This document shows positions 32,223-43,769 of a stretch of DNA of 64,000 bases, in pieces. The notes beneath the pieces were generated by a model. That model was given only the letters and a program-made list of their open reading frames with translations, had not been told where the DNA came from and made no database searches. Numbering within the stretch: the first letter of the stretch is position 1; each line of letters opens with the position of its first letter. Source of the stretch: Ipomoea triloba (taxonomy: Eukaryota > Streptophyta > Magnoliopsida > Solanales > Convolvulaceae); contig NC_044927.1 in NCBI RefSeq assembly GCF_003576645.1, positions 17,216,954-17,280,953 of the forward strand. Direction: 5' to 3'. The position numbers were made by a program, and so were the translations under genes.

Positions 32223-34815
32223 TCACTCATCATTATACTCATCAGTGTCCTCGGCTGGAATCACTCTAAGCTCTTCTTCGTCCTGATGATGATTCGATAG
32301 TCCTTGATTGTCATTCTCATCATTGTCCAAATCATTAGAGCTAGATGAATCTGGTGCGTCATCAGGTGCTTCTTCTCTTGAGGCATCAACAGGAGGACGA
32401 GTGGATTGATTATTTGGTGACTCGTCGTCATCATCATCAGGAGGAAGTACTAGATCATTGCAGCCCGAAGTGTCTTTCTCGGATTCTTTGTCCTCGTCTT
32501 CTTCTTGTCGATCACAGTCCTCGGGCACTTCATTTCCTCGACTTGTTCCAACATTAGGGCGAATATCTCTAAAAGATGATTGAATTCTAGAGATATTCGT
32601 GACTTTTGCGATCATGGTCATGTCTTCCATTTCATGTTCCTTTGGGTCTGAGAATTCTTCATCCATTACTCGTCCTTTGCCTTTACAAGCAAATCGACCA
32701 GCAAGTTTCTCAGCATAGACTCCGTCTATTTCGTCTGGTCTTGTGGCATCAAAGACAGATCTCGTGCCCATCCAATCAAGAGCCCATTGCTCTTCTTCCC
32801 ACATAAGACTGCATGTTCTGCCTATCACTTCAAGTCTTGACATCCTCCACTTCTGCCACAAATACATTCTTTTAAGTTCAGTGCGAAGAATGTCTTCTCG
32901 AGTAGGCGTTTCATCAAAGAGTTCTTCATGGGCAATCTGTTTAGCCAACTCGGAATCAACATTGATTTGCATATATTGAGCATCAGCGGGAATGGGCAAT
33001 GCTTTTGTCTCCTTATTGAGAGGCTGCACACCAACAGTTCCTTCGGACTCAACCACATATTCTATCTCTTCTACATTTGCAGGTTCTTGTGGGAAAGTAG
33101 AGGAAGGATCTTTTGCATGAACTGCTTAAACTTAAGCTTCCTTAACCGGCATAGCAATCTCCTCGGTTGTTTGAGTAGGAATGTCAGCTTGAATTCTATG
33201 TTGAATAGACTCTGCCTCATTAATTGGGTTGTCTTCCCTCTCAGATGATTCTTTAGTCTAAGTTGAGCTTAAATCTAATATAGGTTGAATTGGAGGATTT
33301 CTCACAGGAAGTAAAGGACCACGAGTACTAGGGCCTGATGGCTCGGGTTACTTCGTCTTCTGCCTTTTTTAGAGGGACCGGGTAAGTGGAAGCACATCAT
33401 CTTAATCACTGATTTCATCATCGACAATCAATAATGGTGGGGGTAACACATCTGATGTAAGAGCGTCAGTCGCAACATCTTCTTCCGGTGTAAGGAGAGG
33501 CAATTTTGAGGTTGAAACGACAATTTCAGGATTAATGGGGAGGACATCATTTTCATCTGAGTGTTCATGACTCGTCTCCTCAGCCGTTGGTAAAACAACT
33601 AGCACATTTGTAGTTTGATCCTTCTCTTGAACTTCTTCTCATCGTGGAGATGCAGATGGTGCTTTCTTAGATTTCTTGGAAGACCTTTTTGAGGGCTTGG
33701 CCTTCCTCTTCTCAAGAACTTTTCTCTTCTTCTTCTTCTCTTTTGTAGGACCTTTGGATAACTCGGGTGCTTTAGAAGTTGAGGCATCCTTCGTGCTTTG
33801 CACAGTTGCACCCTCAGTCACCGAAGTCTTGGACTTCGTGTTCTTGGGATGTAGCAGCACTCCCATTTCTATTGGCTTTCTCTTGTCATAGTTTGGAGGC
33901 TTAGATCTCATGTGGTAGTGAGTTCGGTGGGTTGGAGTTCCAAGGCGAAGACTTACACCCTTGGACTTCAACACTTTTCCAATTACAAAACCAAAGCCTA
34001 AGGTTTTGATAAACCATCCAATCTTTGGATTTACACCTTTGCTCACATTCTTCTTCAAGAAGTCAAAGACCACTCTTGACCAGTCAACAAAATATTTGCA
34101 AAGTAAAGCACTTAGCATTTTCAACTTGTCTTTCGAAATGTGATCTGTACCAGATTGTTTGCTCTCAACAATCTTGTTTAAAATGTCAATAGTGAACTCA
34201 AAGTTCTTTTTGAGCATTTCCTTCTTGATAGGAAATGCCACAGATGAGGGTTGATCTCTTGCCTTAATGTCATCCCAGAGTTTGGGTTTGATGTATTTTC
34301 GAACGGAACAATCTCTGTGAAATCCTTCATTTTGGTTGGGAAAATCGAAAGCTGAACGGATTGACCATGAACGATGGTTGCATTTGTTCCATTGACGGTC
34401 GACCTAATTTCATAAATATCTCCATCTTCATGAACACTTGTGTTGATGTATAGAATTGAGGCACATCAAAAGCGTGAAAAACTCTGTGAGGAAAAATCAC
34501 AAAGTTATACAACCCTCCATCCTTGAGGCGTTGTATTACCTTGTTGCCAAGATCTTTGTCAATGACAAATTGCAAATTTCCATGGGTATCAAAGATTGAA
34601 CCCGCTTTCACTCGACTATCTCTTAGATGTTGGCCTTTCAACTTTCTGAGGAACCCGTTGATGATCCGTTCATCACTACATGGACGAACGATCGCAGTGC
34701 GAGGCACGAATTCTTCTTCTTGCTGTTGGTCTTCTGCTGCCACTTATTGGTCCCCTACTGCTTGAACCTCTGGGATTTCAAATGGGTTCTCATTTTGTTC
34801 ATTAGAGGACGCCAT
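32223..34815 (-). pseudogene. Decayed retroelement accessory protein
   Basis: A single ancestral minus-strand frame can be followed through several breaks. It has an ATG at 34815 (MASSNEQNENPFEIPEVQAV), then a TAA where CAA is likely. Next come EEEFVPRTAIVRPCSDERI and a globular part to 34327. A frameshifted bridge (KYIKPKLWDDIKARDQPSSV) leads to 34241-33639, with WSRVVFDFLKK and IKTLGFGFVIGKVLKSKG ending in a Lys-rich tail. Weaker coding traces follow at 33605-33402. The 33056-32223 piece has coiled, Trp-containing sequence (LWQKWRMSRLEVIGR) and a very acidic Asp/Glu/Ser C-terminus. It resembles the extra open frame of plant retroelements, as in the Copia element at 44.7-49.4 kb. I cannot name the family securely. 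Confidence 0.6.
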
Positions 34816-35729
34816 TGATGATCAATAGAGATTTTCAAAGGGGTCTTAGAAAACTTTGGGAGGAAGAAAGCTTAGGGTAAGAATGCTTGAGGGTGAAAGG
34901 TGAAAAGTGAAAAGACGGTGGTAAGAAAGGTTTATATATGTGGGGTGAGATGGGTCGGGTTAAACAATGTGGGTATGGATATGAATTTATGGATGTGAGA
35001 CAAAATCTATAAATGCCCTTTAATCAGAGGGTAAAGATGGTATAATATACCCACGTTGAATATGATCCTAGAAGGTAACTTCCCTCAATGTAAAAATTGC
35101 ATTAAATGAGGAGAGAGGAAGCACTCTATCCATAAATGAGCGTCCTTTCACCTCTAACGGTTGGTTAGATCAAGGGATAATAGAGCGCATGCCCCGTATC
35201 TTGATGAATCGTGGGTTGACACGTGTTGTTAACTTATCACACGAAGTCACTTTGAGAGACCCACTAAATCAAACGGTTGAATATCAACTTAGTATACCAT
35301 TAATACCTCGTCCTTGAGATAATTAGATCTTCAGTACTCGTCTTCATAGTCCTCGTCCTTCAACACTTACTACATTGACAGACTCTTTTACATTTAAGAG
35401 CTTTGTAGACTCGTGTATTCCTCGTTTTGACATTACTAAGAGTTCGTCCAAATGAAGATCTAGAGCCATGATATTTGTTCCATTTTCCACTCCCCGTTTT
35501 TTTATCACTCATAAACTAACTGTGTCTTCGTCTTCAGCAAAGACGATCCATTTATGTTACCCCTTAACATTTCTTACATATACCATATAGACTCTTTCCT
35601 TTAGCTAGGGTTTGGTTATATATGATGAATATGTTAGATTGTTACTCATTTAATAATTCTAGGGTAAGCAAATGAGTCGATTATCAAACTAGAACAGTCA
35701 CATTTTATTCATCATGGATAGGGAGTACA
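34816..35729. other. Upstream flank of the accessory ORF, no gene seen
   Basis: AT-rich sequence with no coherent frame. The part next to 34815 looks like an untranslated leader on the minus strand. Nothing else is supported. Confidence 0.35.
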
Positions 35730-36294
35730 TAAGTAGACAGACAGAGAACATGAACACCCATCAGATCCCAAAGCCCCAAGGGAACTTCCACCTGGAGGAA
35801 TAGAATTGCTTCCTCGCTTTTCCCTTCCCTTTTGCCCTTGCCTTCGCCGATTTGTTGTTTGTAGTCGAAAGCAGGCTTTGTCCTTGGCTACTTTCCGGGG
35901 TAGGAGGGTTCTGAACGGGTCTTGCACTAAGGGCAAGATCTTCATGGAAGCGATACCATTCCCTAGTATCACTGCCCTGATTAGGTGCCCGCGGAGTATA
36001 GCCAGGCTCTTCTGGTTCATTTTCTTGAATGGAAGAGAGGTGGTGTTCTTCCTCTTCATCTTCAGGTAGCTCGTGAAAGTATCTGAGGTAGTCCTCGTCG
36101 TAGTCCTCAACACGAGGTTGATCAAGTTTAGCACGACCGAGAACTATGTTCTAGTCTCTCTCGCTCAGGTGGAAACCAGGAGATGGTGGAGCATCAGACT
36201 CATTAGGTGGGTGCACACCTGTTGAGTAAAACCCCGGTAGAGAGAAACTAAGTTGGGGAGGGACCTCCTCGTCATTCGAGGAGAGGGAAGACAT
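35730..36294 (-). pseudogene. Broken acidic/Pro-rich ORF, unidentified
   Basis: From an ATG at 36294 one minus-strand frame reads MSSLSSNDEEVPPQLSFSLP and continues to FHLSERD and a TAG at 36151. Beyond it the same style of sequence continues: LGRAKLDQPRVEDYDEDYL, ELPEDEEEEHHLSSIQENEP, then a Lys-rich segment KSAKARAKGK. The second part is readable only in pieces because of frame disruption. Composition (acidic, then basic tail) resembles the other retroelement accessory proteins here. Source unknown. Confidence 0.4.
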
Positions 36295-36520
36295 ATGACA
36301 CCTAAAAGAAGGAGTGTGCATAATTTGGAGAAACTGTGAGCACATGTGGGTAACTCTGTGTGCACAGGTAGATGAAAGTGTGTGCTAACAAAACAGGAGC
36401 AACAAGGCTTAACACACAATGCACAATCTGGAAAACTGTGACAAAAAAGGCATGCGCACACCTATTAAACTGACCGTGTGACTAAATGTGGGTCCAAATC
36501 CTGTCAACACCATAATTGAA

Positions 36521-36622
36521 TGTGGGTACCAAATGTAATTGTACCCAGTGAGATTAAGTGTGGGTACCAAATGTAATTGTACCCAGTGAGATTAAATGTG
36601 GGTACCAAATGTAATTGTAGCA
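36521..36622 (+). repeat. 38-bp minisatellite, ~2.7 copies
   Basis: TGTGGGTACCAAATGTAATT starts at 36521, 36559 and 36597. Copies are nearly identical, and each contains the GTACC/GGTAC inverted pair. Confidence 0.9.
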
Positions 36623-37848
36623 TAATAATTGAAGTACGGAGTATCATTTAACACAGTTTTTCTTGATTTGACATCTAAATTAATGAAAATTAAGACATTA
36701 ATTAGAATTTGTCCTCATTTGAATATCTAATTATTTCTTTTTTAGTATATACTACGTAGCTTTGTTCTATAAAACAATGAATTCTAAATTCAGGTTACTT
36801 AGTTTGAACACAATAGTAAATTTTTTAACTTGTCTTGTTGTCGGATAAGCAATAATGTATACACTAAGATTTGCAGAGATCCAGTAATTAAAGAAATTTA
36901 ATCATTATCTTAATCACAATAAAACATGCAATCTTAGGAATAGTTTAGTACCCATGTTCAGGGGTTGTGCACATACTTACGCAGCCAAACCAGAACTGTC
37001 CAAACTACGAAAATCGACATTCTCTTCACTGACCAACACATGAACCGCATACATAGCCACAACAACCCCCGAAATGTAAAAAACCAGACCCAAAAAAAAA
37101 ACCCCAATGGGAAACAACCCACAAACCAACGAAACAAAAACCCAAAAGGAAAAAAATCAACGTGAAAATACAAATATAAGTAACCCACAACTAAAATGAT
37201 ATTTACAAAATAAATGCAAGGCCAAAATTGTAATTAAAATGCACTAACGAAAACTACCCCAAAAATTCTTAAACGACGAAGCAACCCCCACTAAATACCA
37301 AACTGAGTAGCCCTAATATGCCAAAAATCCCAATTTTTTGAACAAACCGGTAACCAACCTCACAACCTACACCCCGCTGAATACAATAACCTACCGGGAA
37401 CCCAACTATTGAAATAAAACACCCACCCAATTGCGACAAAAACCAACGTGAACAACAACAACACAAACACGACAAAAAAGGGGTGGGGGAAAGCCCTACC
37501 AAGGCCGACAAGTGGTCCCCACCGCTTGCCTCGACCGTAGTCCCCATCCAGTACCATCTGCGTTGTTGGAGAGTGGGAATAACAAACCCAGAGCTTTGCA
37601 ATTGAAAGAGATTAAAGAAACGCGCAGGACCGTTCGCGAAAAACACATAGATGGGAGAGCAGCGGACATTCCACGTGTGAAATTAATGTTGGGAGAGAGA
37701 ATAAATTACAAGACCCCCAATTGCCCCCATCAAAAATAAAAATCGGAATTAAATAACCTACGCGAGAAAAAAAGGATTTAAAAACCCCCAAAATATAAAA
37801 CCAAATCATAGCCGTACATATCAACAACCAAACGTCGTAGATTAGTCC
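36623..37848. other. Unassigned region with long minus-strand frames
   Basis: Two minus-strand frames, 37188-36958 (76 residues, very Phe/Trp-rich) and 37646-37269 (125 residues, Cys/Gly-rich), are open. Their composition reflects the purine/pyrimidine bias of the DNA and shows no family motif. I do not support a gene here. Confidence 0.4.
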
Positions 37849-37859
37849 ACACACACACA

Positions 37860-37943
<84 letters not shown>

Positions 37944-37956
37944 TATATTATATTAT
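37849..37956. repeat. (CA)n(TA)n compound microsatellite
   Basis: A CA tract with a CGCG interruption runs into a long TA tract and then TATTA repeats. The apparent Cys/Val frame on the minus strand comes from this repeat. Confidence 0.95.
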
Positions 37957-38116
37957 GATTACAGTTGCACAAACTATGTAAACAACAAAATCTTAGAAAT
38001 AATTCTAAGATTATTTTTCAACACAAATTAAACCTATATCCCTATAAATCTTAAGAAATTAAACCTATATCCCTATTGTAAGAAATTTCCATGAAACTTG
38101 ATACAAAGGGGGAGAT

Positions 38117-40283
38117 TGTTAATAAAAGTATCAAAACAAATGGTTTAGAGCTCCCTAACTGTACTAAGTTTCGTGTCAATGTTTCTGATAAGCTTCCAAG
38201 ATACCCATTATTTGAATATAAACTAGGGTGCTTTATAGCGTTTTCAGTATCCTTAAATGATAATTTTATGAGAATTTGTGCTTTAAATTCGTTAACCGCA
38301 CACAAAGCTACCTTTGGCATGAATTGAGACAGTACAAAGGTCCCGGGAGCTATTAGGAACAAAGAACGAGCTTAAGAAGCAAACCGAGCCAGTCTAGAGC
38401 CCCAAAGGACCCGGAATGAAGCTCACATGCGTGTTGGGTGGCGTGGCAGCATTCCAGTAGCCAACCACGCACGCAACCACGCGTGTGGGAGGCGTGGATG
38501 GAACATTGCGCGAGAATATTTTTAGGGCAAAATTTCGGAGACTATTTAAGGCCACTTGATAGAATTTCAGGGGAGTTCCTCCCTTCTTTCATTTCTAGAA
38601 AAATCCCTTTTCATTTCTTAGTTTTTAGGATAGTTTAGTCTTGCAATTTCTCCTTGTAAGAAAGACAACAAGCTTGGATTGAAGAAACACTTCAACACTA
38701 GGTGATCTCTATTACATCTTAATATATTTTATTTCCATTATTTTGTTCTTAGATTGAATTAGTTATTGTCTTTGAATTCTTGATTATGAGTGGCTAGTTT
38801 AATCTACGGTTTGGATTGTGTGAAGATATGTTGCTAGTGGATGATCTTATGTCTTATTTTGGATTCAATTGCTTGGATTGTTGGAATTTCTATTCTTGTC
38901 TATTGATTGTTGTTTTGATGATATCTTGTTTGGATTTGGCCAATCTAGATGAGAGATTGAGCTCTTGACTCTTTCATGTCTTTGATTAGAGTTGGGATTG
39001 AAAGCTTTGTAACAATCATAGATCCTATGGACTTCTTAAGAATAGTAGGAAAGTGTGTAGCTAAAGTGTTTGATAAAATGTCTCTTAGGACTTTGGTTGC
39101 TTAAAGGCACTCCTAAGTCAAAGAAGCCCTAGTACACAGAGGTGGAAGAGGACTAAAAAGACACACTCCTGAATAGCCAACATCTTTGCTCAGTTTATCC
39201 ATTGCTTTAGACACACTAGGATGCAACATAGATGAACACTATCCAATCCCTTACTTTCTTACATTTATTTACTCATATTTGTTTTACTTTCACCCTTACA
39301 CAACCTTATGAACCTCTGCACCTTTGAATCATCAATCACCACACAGAAATCTTTAGCATGACTCAATCAATTGAACGCACAAACACTTGACACACCTCCA
39401 CGTCCTTCCTTCGAGACCGACACTCGGGGAGTCACAGATTCTTCGTTTTATCACATTCACATTTCTTTTGACACCTCACCCCTACGCAAAACAGAACTTC
39501 TTCAGTTTCATTAGTTCAGAGGATAGTTCAAATTGTAGTAAGTCTGTCCTGTACAGTTTTTAATAAGGCATGTACTTAGTACAGTAAGTACTTCAGAGGT
39601 CCAGAACACTTTGAAGACAATAGTGACGGCATTATGAACAAGTATCTGTACCAGAACATACAAGATGTTCAGAGTTAGTTGCTGAAGTTACAACCGCTTC
39701 AAGATTCTGAAAAGTTTAAATAAGAGCCAACTCTTATTCAGAAAGTGTTGAGAGAATTTACAGAAGACACTCTACAAGCAATTCTCATGAGAGCTTAAGG
39801 GAGATCTTGACAAAGCCTACATTTGATTCAAGATACGATCACAAGAAATATTGGGCAAGTTCATCACTCTAGAAAGCATGTTGCGCTGCTGTTGAGGGGG
39901 AGCCTCAATACAAGAAGATTGGGAGATCGTGCCCTTGTCAACTCCTCAAGGTTAAACTCTAGAATGGTGATATGATGAAATTCTAGAGTCACCGCGTGAG
40001 ATACAATTCTATTGGTTGATACGTTTCATATTGTTGATCAATGAAGAGTTGGAAACCAGAGTGATGCCCGCCCAGATGTAGGAACTGAGTTTCTGAACTG
40101 GGTTATCAAACTGCTTGAGTCTTTACTGCTTTATGTTTAGTCAGTTTTGCATTACTAGTATAACTATCTGCTGCACTTTCCCTAAAACCTGTTAGACAAT
40201 TTTCAATGAAATTAGTAATTACTTTCATTAATTGGAAGTTACTTATGGGCTTTAGATCTTAAACTCAATGAGTCTAAATTTCA
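38117..40283 (+). mobile_element. Copia 5' LTR, split by a solo LTR
   Basis: Begins TGTTAATAAAAGTATC at 38117 and ends AATTTCA at 40283, just before the primer site. Subtracting the inserted 1319-bp solo LTR and one 5-bp duplication leaves 843 bp, matching the 3' LTR at 50287-51128. Unusually, the bases before it (38091-38116, CTTGATACAAAGGGGGAGAT) copy the polypurine tract that normally precedes only the 3' LTR. Confidence 0.88.
38186..39504 (+). mobile_element. Athila-like solo LTR nested in the Copia 5' LTR
   Basis: A 1319-bp sequence beginning TGATAAGCTTCCAAG and ending ACTTCTTCA, with 5-bp duplications GTTTC at 38181-38185 and 39505-39509. The unbroken 3' LTR of the host Copia element shows the empty site AATGTTTCATTAG near 50350. 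It is the same family as the minus-strand LTR at 14960-16297. Confidence 0.92.
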
Positions 40284-40285
40284 GT

Positions 40286-40297
40286 TGGTATCAGAGC
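40286..40297 (+). other. Primer binding site, initiator tRNA-Met
   Basis: TGGTATCAGAGC directly follows the 5' LTR. This is the standard site for plant Copia elements primed by the initiator methionine tRNA. Confidence 0.92.
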
Positions 40298-40393
40298 TCA
40301 GTCTCAAGATCTATCTCTTGATATCTGATCCCCATAATATTTCTTGTTAACTCTGTTCTTCATGTTTTGTGTGTTTTGTTTACAAACGTGATT

Positions 40394-41203
40394 ATGGAAG
40401 GATAAGCTAGACGACCTCAGCTGATAGGTACCAACTATGGCTACTAGAAGGCAAGAACCAGAATCTATCTACATGCTCAAGGTGTGAATGTTTGGAAAGC
40501 AGTTACTCACGGATGGACTCATCCCAAAAGAACGCAAGAAGATAAGACAAAAATTCTAGCCCCAATCGAGCAATGGTCTGCCCAAGAGATTACAGATAGT
40601 GATAATAACAATAAGGCGCAAAACACAATTACAGGGACACTTGATGAGGGCCAATTTGGATTAATTGCGGGATGCAGCTCAGCAAAAGATGCATTGGAAA
40701 TTCTTGAAAAACTGTATGAAGGCGATTCATCGGTGAAACAAACCAAGATGCAGCAAGTTCATACCAGATTTGAAGAATTGCGTATGAAAGATGAAGAAAC
40801 CATAGTCGAATTCAATGTTAAGGTTCAAGAATTGAAAAGTGAAGCTGCCGTATTAGGTGAACCTTTTTCATCGGATAAACTGATCAGAAAAATCCTTCGA
40901 TCTCTCCCTATACGATTTAGAATGAAAGTTACTGCAATCCAAGAAAGTGTAGGCTGGGAGAAGAAATCTGTCGCCGAATTGATGAGTAATCTGAGAACCT
41001 ATGAGATGGACATTCTATCACAAGAAAATAGCACCAAAAAGGGCAAGAATGTGGCCTTTATTGTTGAAGGATGTGACTCAGAAGAGGAAATTGAAGATCT
41101 AGATGATGAGGTTGTTGCGATGATTACCAAAAATTTCTCCAAGATCCTAAAACAGATAAATCGAAGAAATAGAGGAAGTAAAAATCCGTCAAATCAGATC
41201 TAA
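40394..41203 (+). pseudogene. Copia gag (SIRE type), decayed
   Basis: The frame can be traced from an ATG at 40394 through an early TAA and a TAG in GTNYGY(W)KAR, a position where Trp is expected. It then stays open from 40484 to 41203. It shows the UBN2-type gag fold: VNVWKAVTHGW, KDALEILEKLYEGDSSVKQT, RFEELRMKDEETIVEFNVKV, LIRKILRSLPIRFRMKVTAI and SVAELMSNLRTYE. Gag would form the particle. The zinc-knuckle region expected after RNRGSKNPSNQ is missing, with a frame break before the protease. Not functional. Confidence 0.88.
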
Positions 41204-41240
41204 TTTGTTACTCTGGCCAGCATGGAAAAGATTAGGCAAA

Positions 41241-41855
41241 ATGTTACTTTGACAGTGGATGCTCACGTCACATGACTGGAGGCAAGGAATATTTGAAAAA
41301 TATAATCTCATATACTAGACAAGTGACCTTTGGTGATGGAATTAAATGTGATATTCAAGCAATTGGAATTCTTAATGTAGCAGGTCTACCCTCCTTGACA
41401 AAAGTGTTGCTTGTACATGGACTAAAAGCTAATCTGATTAGCATCAGTCAATTATGTGATCAGAAACTTAATGTGGGATTTACAAAAGATTGATGCATTG
41501 TCAAGGATCAACAGAACAAAATCATCATGGAAGGTATGAGATCCACACATAATTGTTACATTTTATATACTAATCTTTTATGTTGCAGGACATCAACTGA
41601 CAATACAGAATTGTGGCATCAACGACTTGGACATATGAACTATCAAGATATGAACCAACTCATAAATCATGAATGTGTAAGGGGCATACCTAAGTTCAAG
41701 GTTAAAGAAACGGGCATCTGTGGACCATGTCAACTTTGCAAACAAACCAGAGCACCACACAAGTCTTATCATCACATAGGGACTTCTTCATGTCTGGAAC
41801 TTCTACATATGGACTTGGTAGGACCAACTCAGGTAGAAAGCATTGGAGGTAAGCG

Positions 41856-41887
<32 letters not shown>

Positions 41888-42674
41888 ATGTGTTGATGAT
41901 TACTCTCGTTTCTGCTGGGTACTATTTCTCAAGAATAAATCTGAAACTTTTGAGCAATTTGAAAAACTGTGCTTGAAGTTGCAAAAGGAAAGGAGCATAC
42001 ACATTTTGAAAATTGTGAGGATTAGGTCAGATCATGGTAGGGGATTCGAAAATCAAGATTTCTCAAACTTTTGCTCCAAAAATGGAATAGGACATGAATT
42101 CTCAGCTCCAAAGACACCCCAACAAAATGGAGTGGTTGAACGAAAGAACAGAACCATTCAAGAGATGGTTCGTGTGTTAATCAACAGCAAATGTCTTCCG
42201 CAATTCTTCTGGGCTGAAGCTGTGCATACTGCTTGCCACATAATAAATAGAGTGTATCTCAGACCTGGAATGTTACACACTCCTTATGAACTATGGAGAG
42301 GAAGAAAGCCGAGTCTGAAGTTCTTTCACATCTTTGGAATTAAATGCTACACATTGAACGATAGAGAAAAGATTGGAAAATTTGAACCAAAGAGTGACGA
42401 AGTCATTTTTTTGGGATATTCACCAAACAGTAGAGCATATCGAGTATACGACAAACGGATCAAGACAGTTCAAGAATCCATCAATGTAATTGTTGATGAC
42501 CAACCTCAAGAGCTGAATTATGTTCCGGTCACTGAACAAGATCAGAAGCAAGACAAACCGGAAGAAGTGACGAAGGTGAACAAGTCAGAACAAAAGGCTG
42601 AACTAGATTTTGAACCAGATAACTCAGAACTAGAGACTGAACAACCTGAAGACGATGATTCAGAAACTACCAAA
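41241..42674 (+). pseudogene. Copia protease and integrase, broken
   Basis: Domains appear in the expected order. The protease starts at 41241 with CYFDSGCSRHMTGG (catalytic DSG). After a TGA at 41491 comes the integrase zinc-binding region (WHQRLGHMNYQ, then CGPCQLCKQ). The catalytic core has Asp in LLHMDLVGPT, Asp in RSDHGRGFENQ and Glu in PQQNGVVERKNRT. The C-terminal part is FHIFGIKCYTLN and FLGYSPNSRAYRVY. A (TA)n tract at 41856-41883 sits inside the integrase core and breaks the frame. A TAG at 42675 closes the piece. The element was once autonomous. Confidence 0.9.
41856..41883. repeat. (TA)n tract inside integrase
   Basis: About 14 TA units between codons for GGKRY and VCVDDYSR-like sequence. 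It shifts the reading frame and encodes an Ile-Tyr run. It is a microsatellite expansion in coding sequence. Confidence 0.9.
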
Positions 42675-42677
42675 TAG

Positions 42678-43769
42678 CCAAAACAGGTTCCCGCTCGTGT
42701 TGAAAAGAATCACACAGCTGAAAATATCTTGGGAACACCATCAGCTGGTGTTCGAACCAGAGGGATGTTAAGAAACAATCTCGTCGAACTATCCGGATAC
42801 TCATGCTATACCTCAAAATTCGAACCTAGGAACTACAAAGAAGCACTACAAGACGATAACTGGATACGGGCCATGCAAGATGAGCTTGCACAATTCGAAA
42901 GGAATGATGTATGGGATTTAGTTCCTTGTCCTCAAAATGTAAACATTGTTGGAACAAAATGGATCTTCCGAAATAAAATAGACGAGAAAGGAAATGTGGC
43001 AAGAAACAAGGCTAGACTGGTAGCACAAGGGTACTCACAGATTGAAGGAATTGATTATGACGAAACCTTCGCACCAGTTGCCAGACTTGAATCAATCAGA
43101 CTTCTGCTAGCCGTATCATGCATCCTGAACTTTCAACTGAACCAAATGGATGTCAAGACAACATTTTTAAATGGATTACTCAATGAAGAAATTTTTGTAG
43201 CTCAGCCAAAAGGCTTTGAAGATCCACATTTCCCTCATCATGTCTATAAGTTAAAAAAGGCTCTCTATGGATTGAAGCAGGCCCCGAGAGCATGGTATGA
43301 ATGACTCACACAATACCTTTTGAAAAATGGTTATAATAGAGGGGGAGCTAACAAAACTCTATTTTTCAAAAAGACATCATGTCATATAACTGTGGCGCAA
43401 GTGTATGTGGATGATATTGTTTTTGGATCGATATCTCCTACTAATGTTAAGCAGTTTGTTGAAGTCATGGAACAAGAGTTTGAGATGAGTATGATAGGTG
43501 AACTGACATGTTTTTTGGGTCTACAAGTTAAGCAGATGGAGACTGGATTGTTTCTGTCACAAACCAAGTATGCACAGAATCTTGTAAAGAAATTTGGTCT
43601 AGAATCAGCTAAGGAAGCCAAAACTCCACTATCCACTACGGCTAAGCTTTCAAAAGACTCAGACTCAAAACAAGTTGATGGCAAGCTCTATCGGAGCATG
43701 GTCGGAAGCTTATTGTATTTAACAGCAAGCAGACCTGATATAATGTTCAGTGTAGGATTGTATGCTTGA
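42678..43769 (+). pseudogene. Copia reverse transcriptase, two stops
   Basis: RVT_2-type reverse transcriptase in one continuous frame apart from TGA stops at 43302 and 43767. Landmarks are WIRAMQDELAQFERNDVWDL, GTKWIFRNKIDEKGN, ARLVAQGYSQIEGIDYDETF, APVARLESIRLLLA, YGLKQAPRAWYE and the catalytic YVDDIVFG, then LYRSMVGSLLYLTASRPDI. Both stops fall where Arg is expected (AWYE-R, A-R-FQADP), fitting CGA to TGA transitions. It would have copied element RNA into DNA; now inactive. Confidence 0.92.

Noticed and set aside
32345..33248. Plus-strand frames opposite the decayed accessory protein
   Set aside because: They are antisense shadows; the minus strand has the coding character.
36958..37188. 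76-residue Phe/Trp-rich minus-strand frame that looks like a membrane protein
   Set aside because: Hydrophobicity follows from the A/C-rich plus strand; no start context, family motif or exon structure supports it.
37269..37646. 125-residue Cys/Gly-rich minus-strand frame
   Set aside because: Composition is biased and overlapping frames are equally open; no recognised domain.
38438..38638. 66-residue plus-strand frame
   Set aside because: Lies inside the Athila-like solo LTR, which is non-coding.
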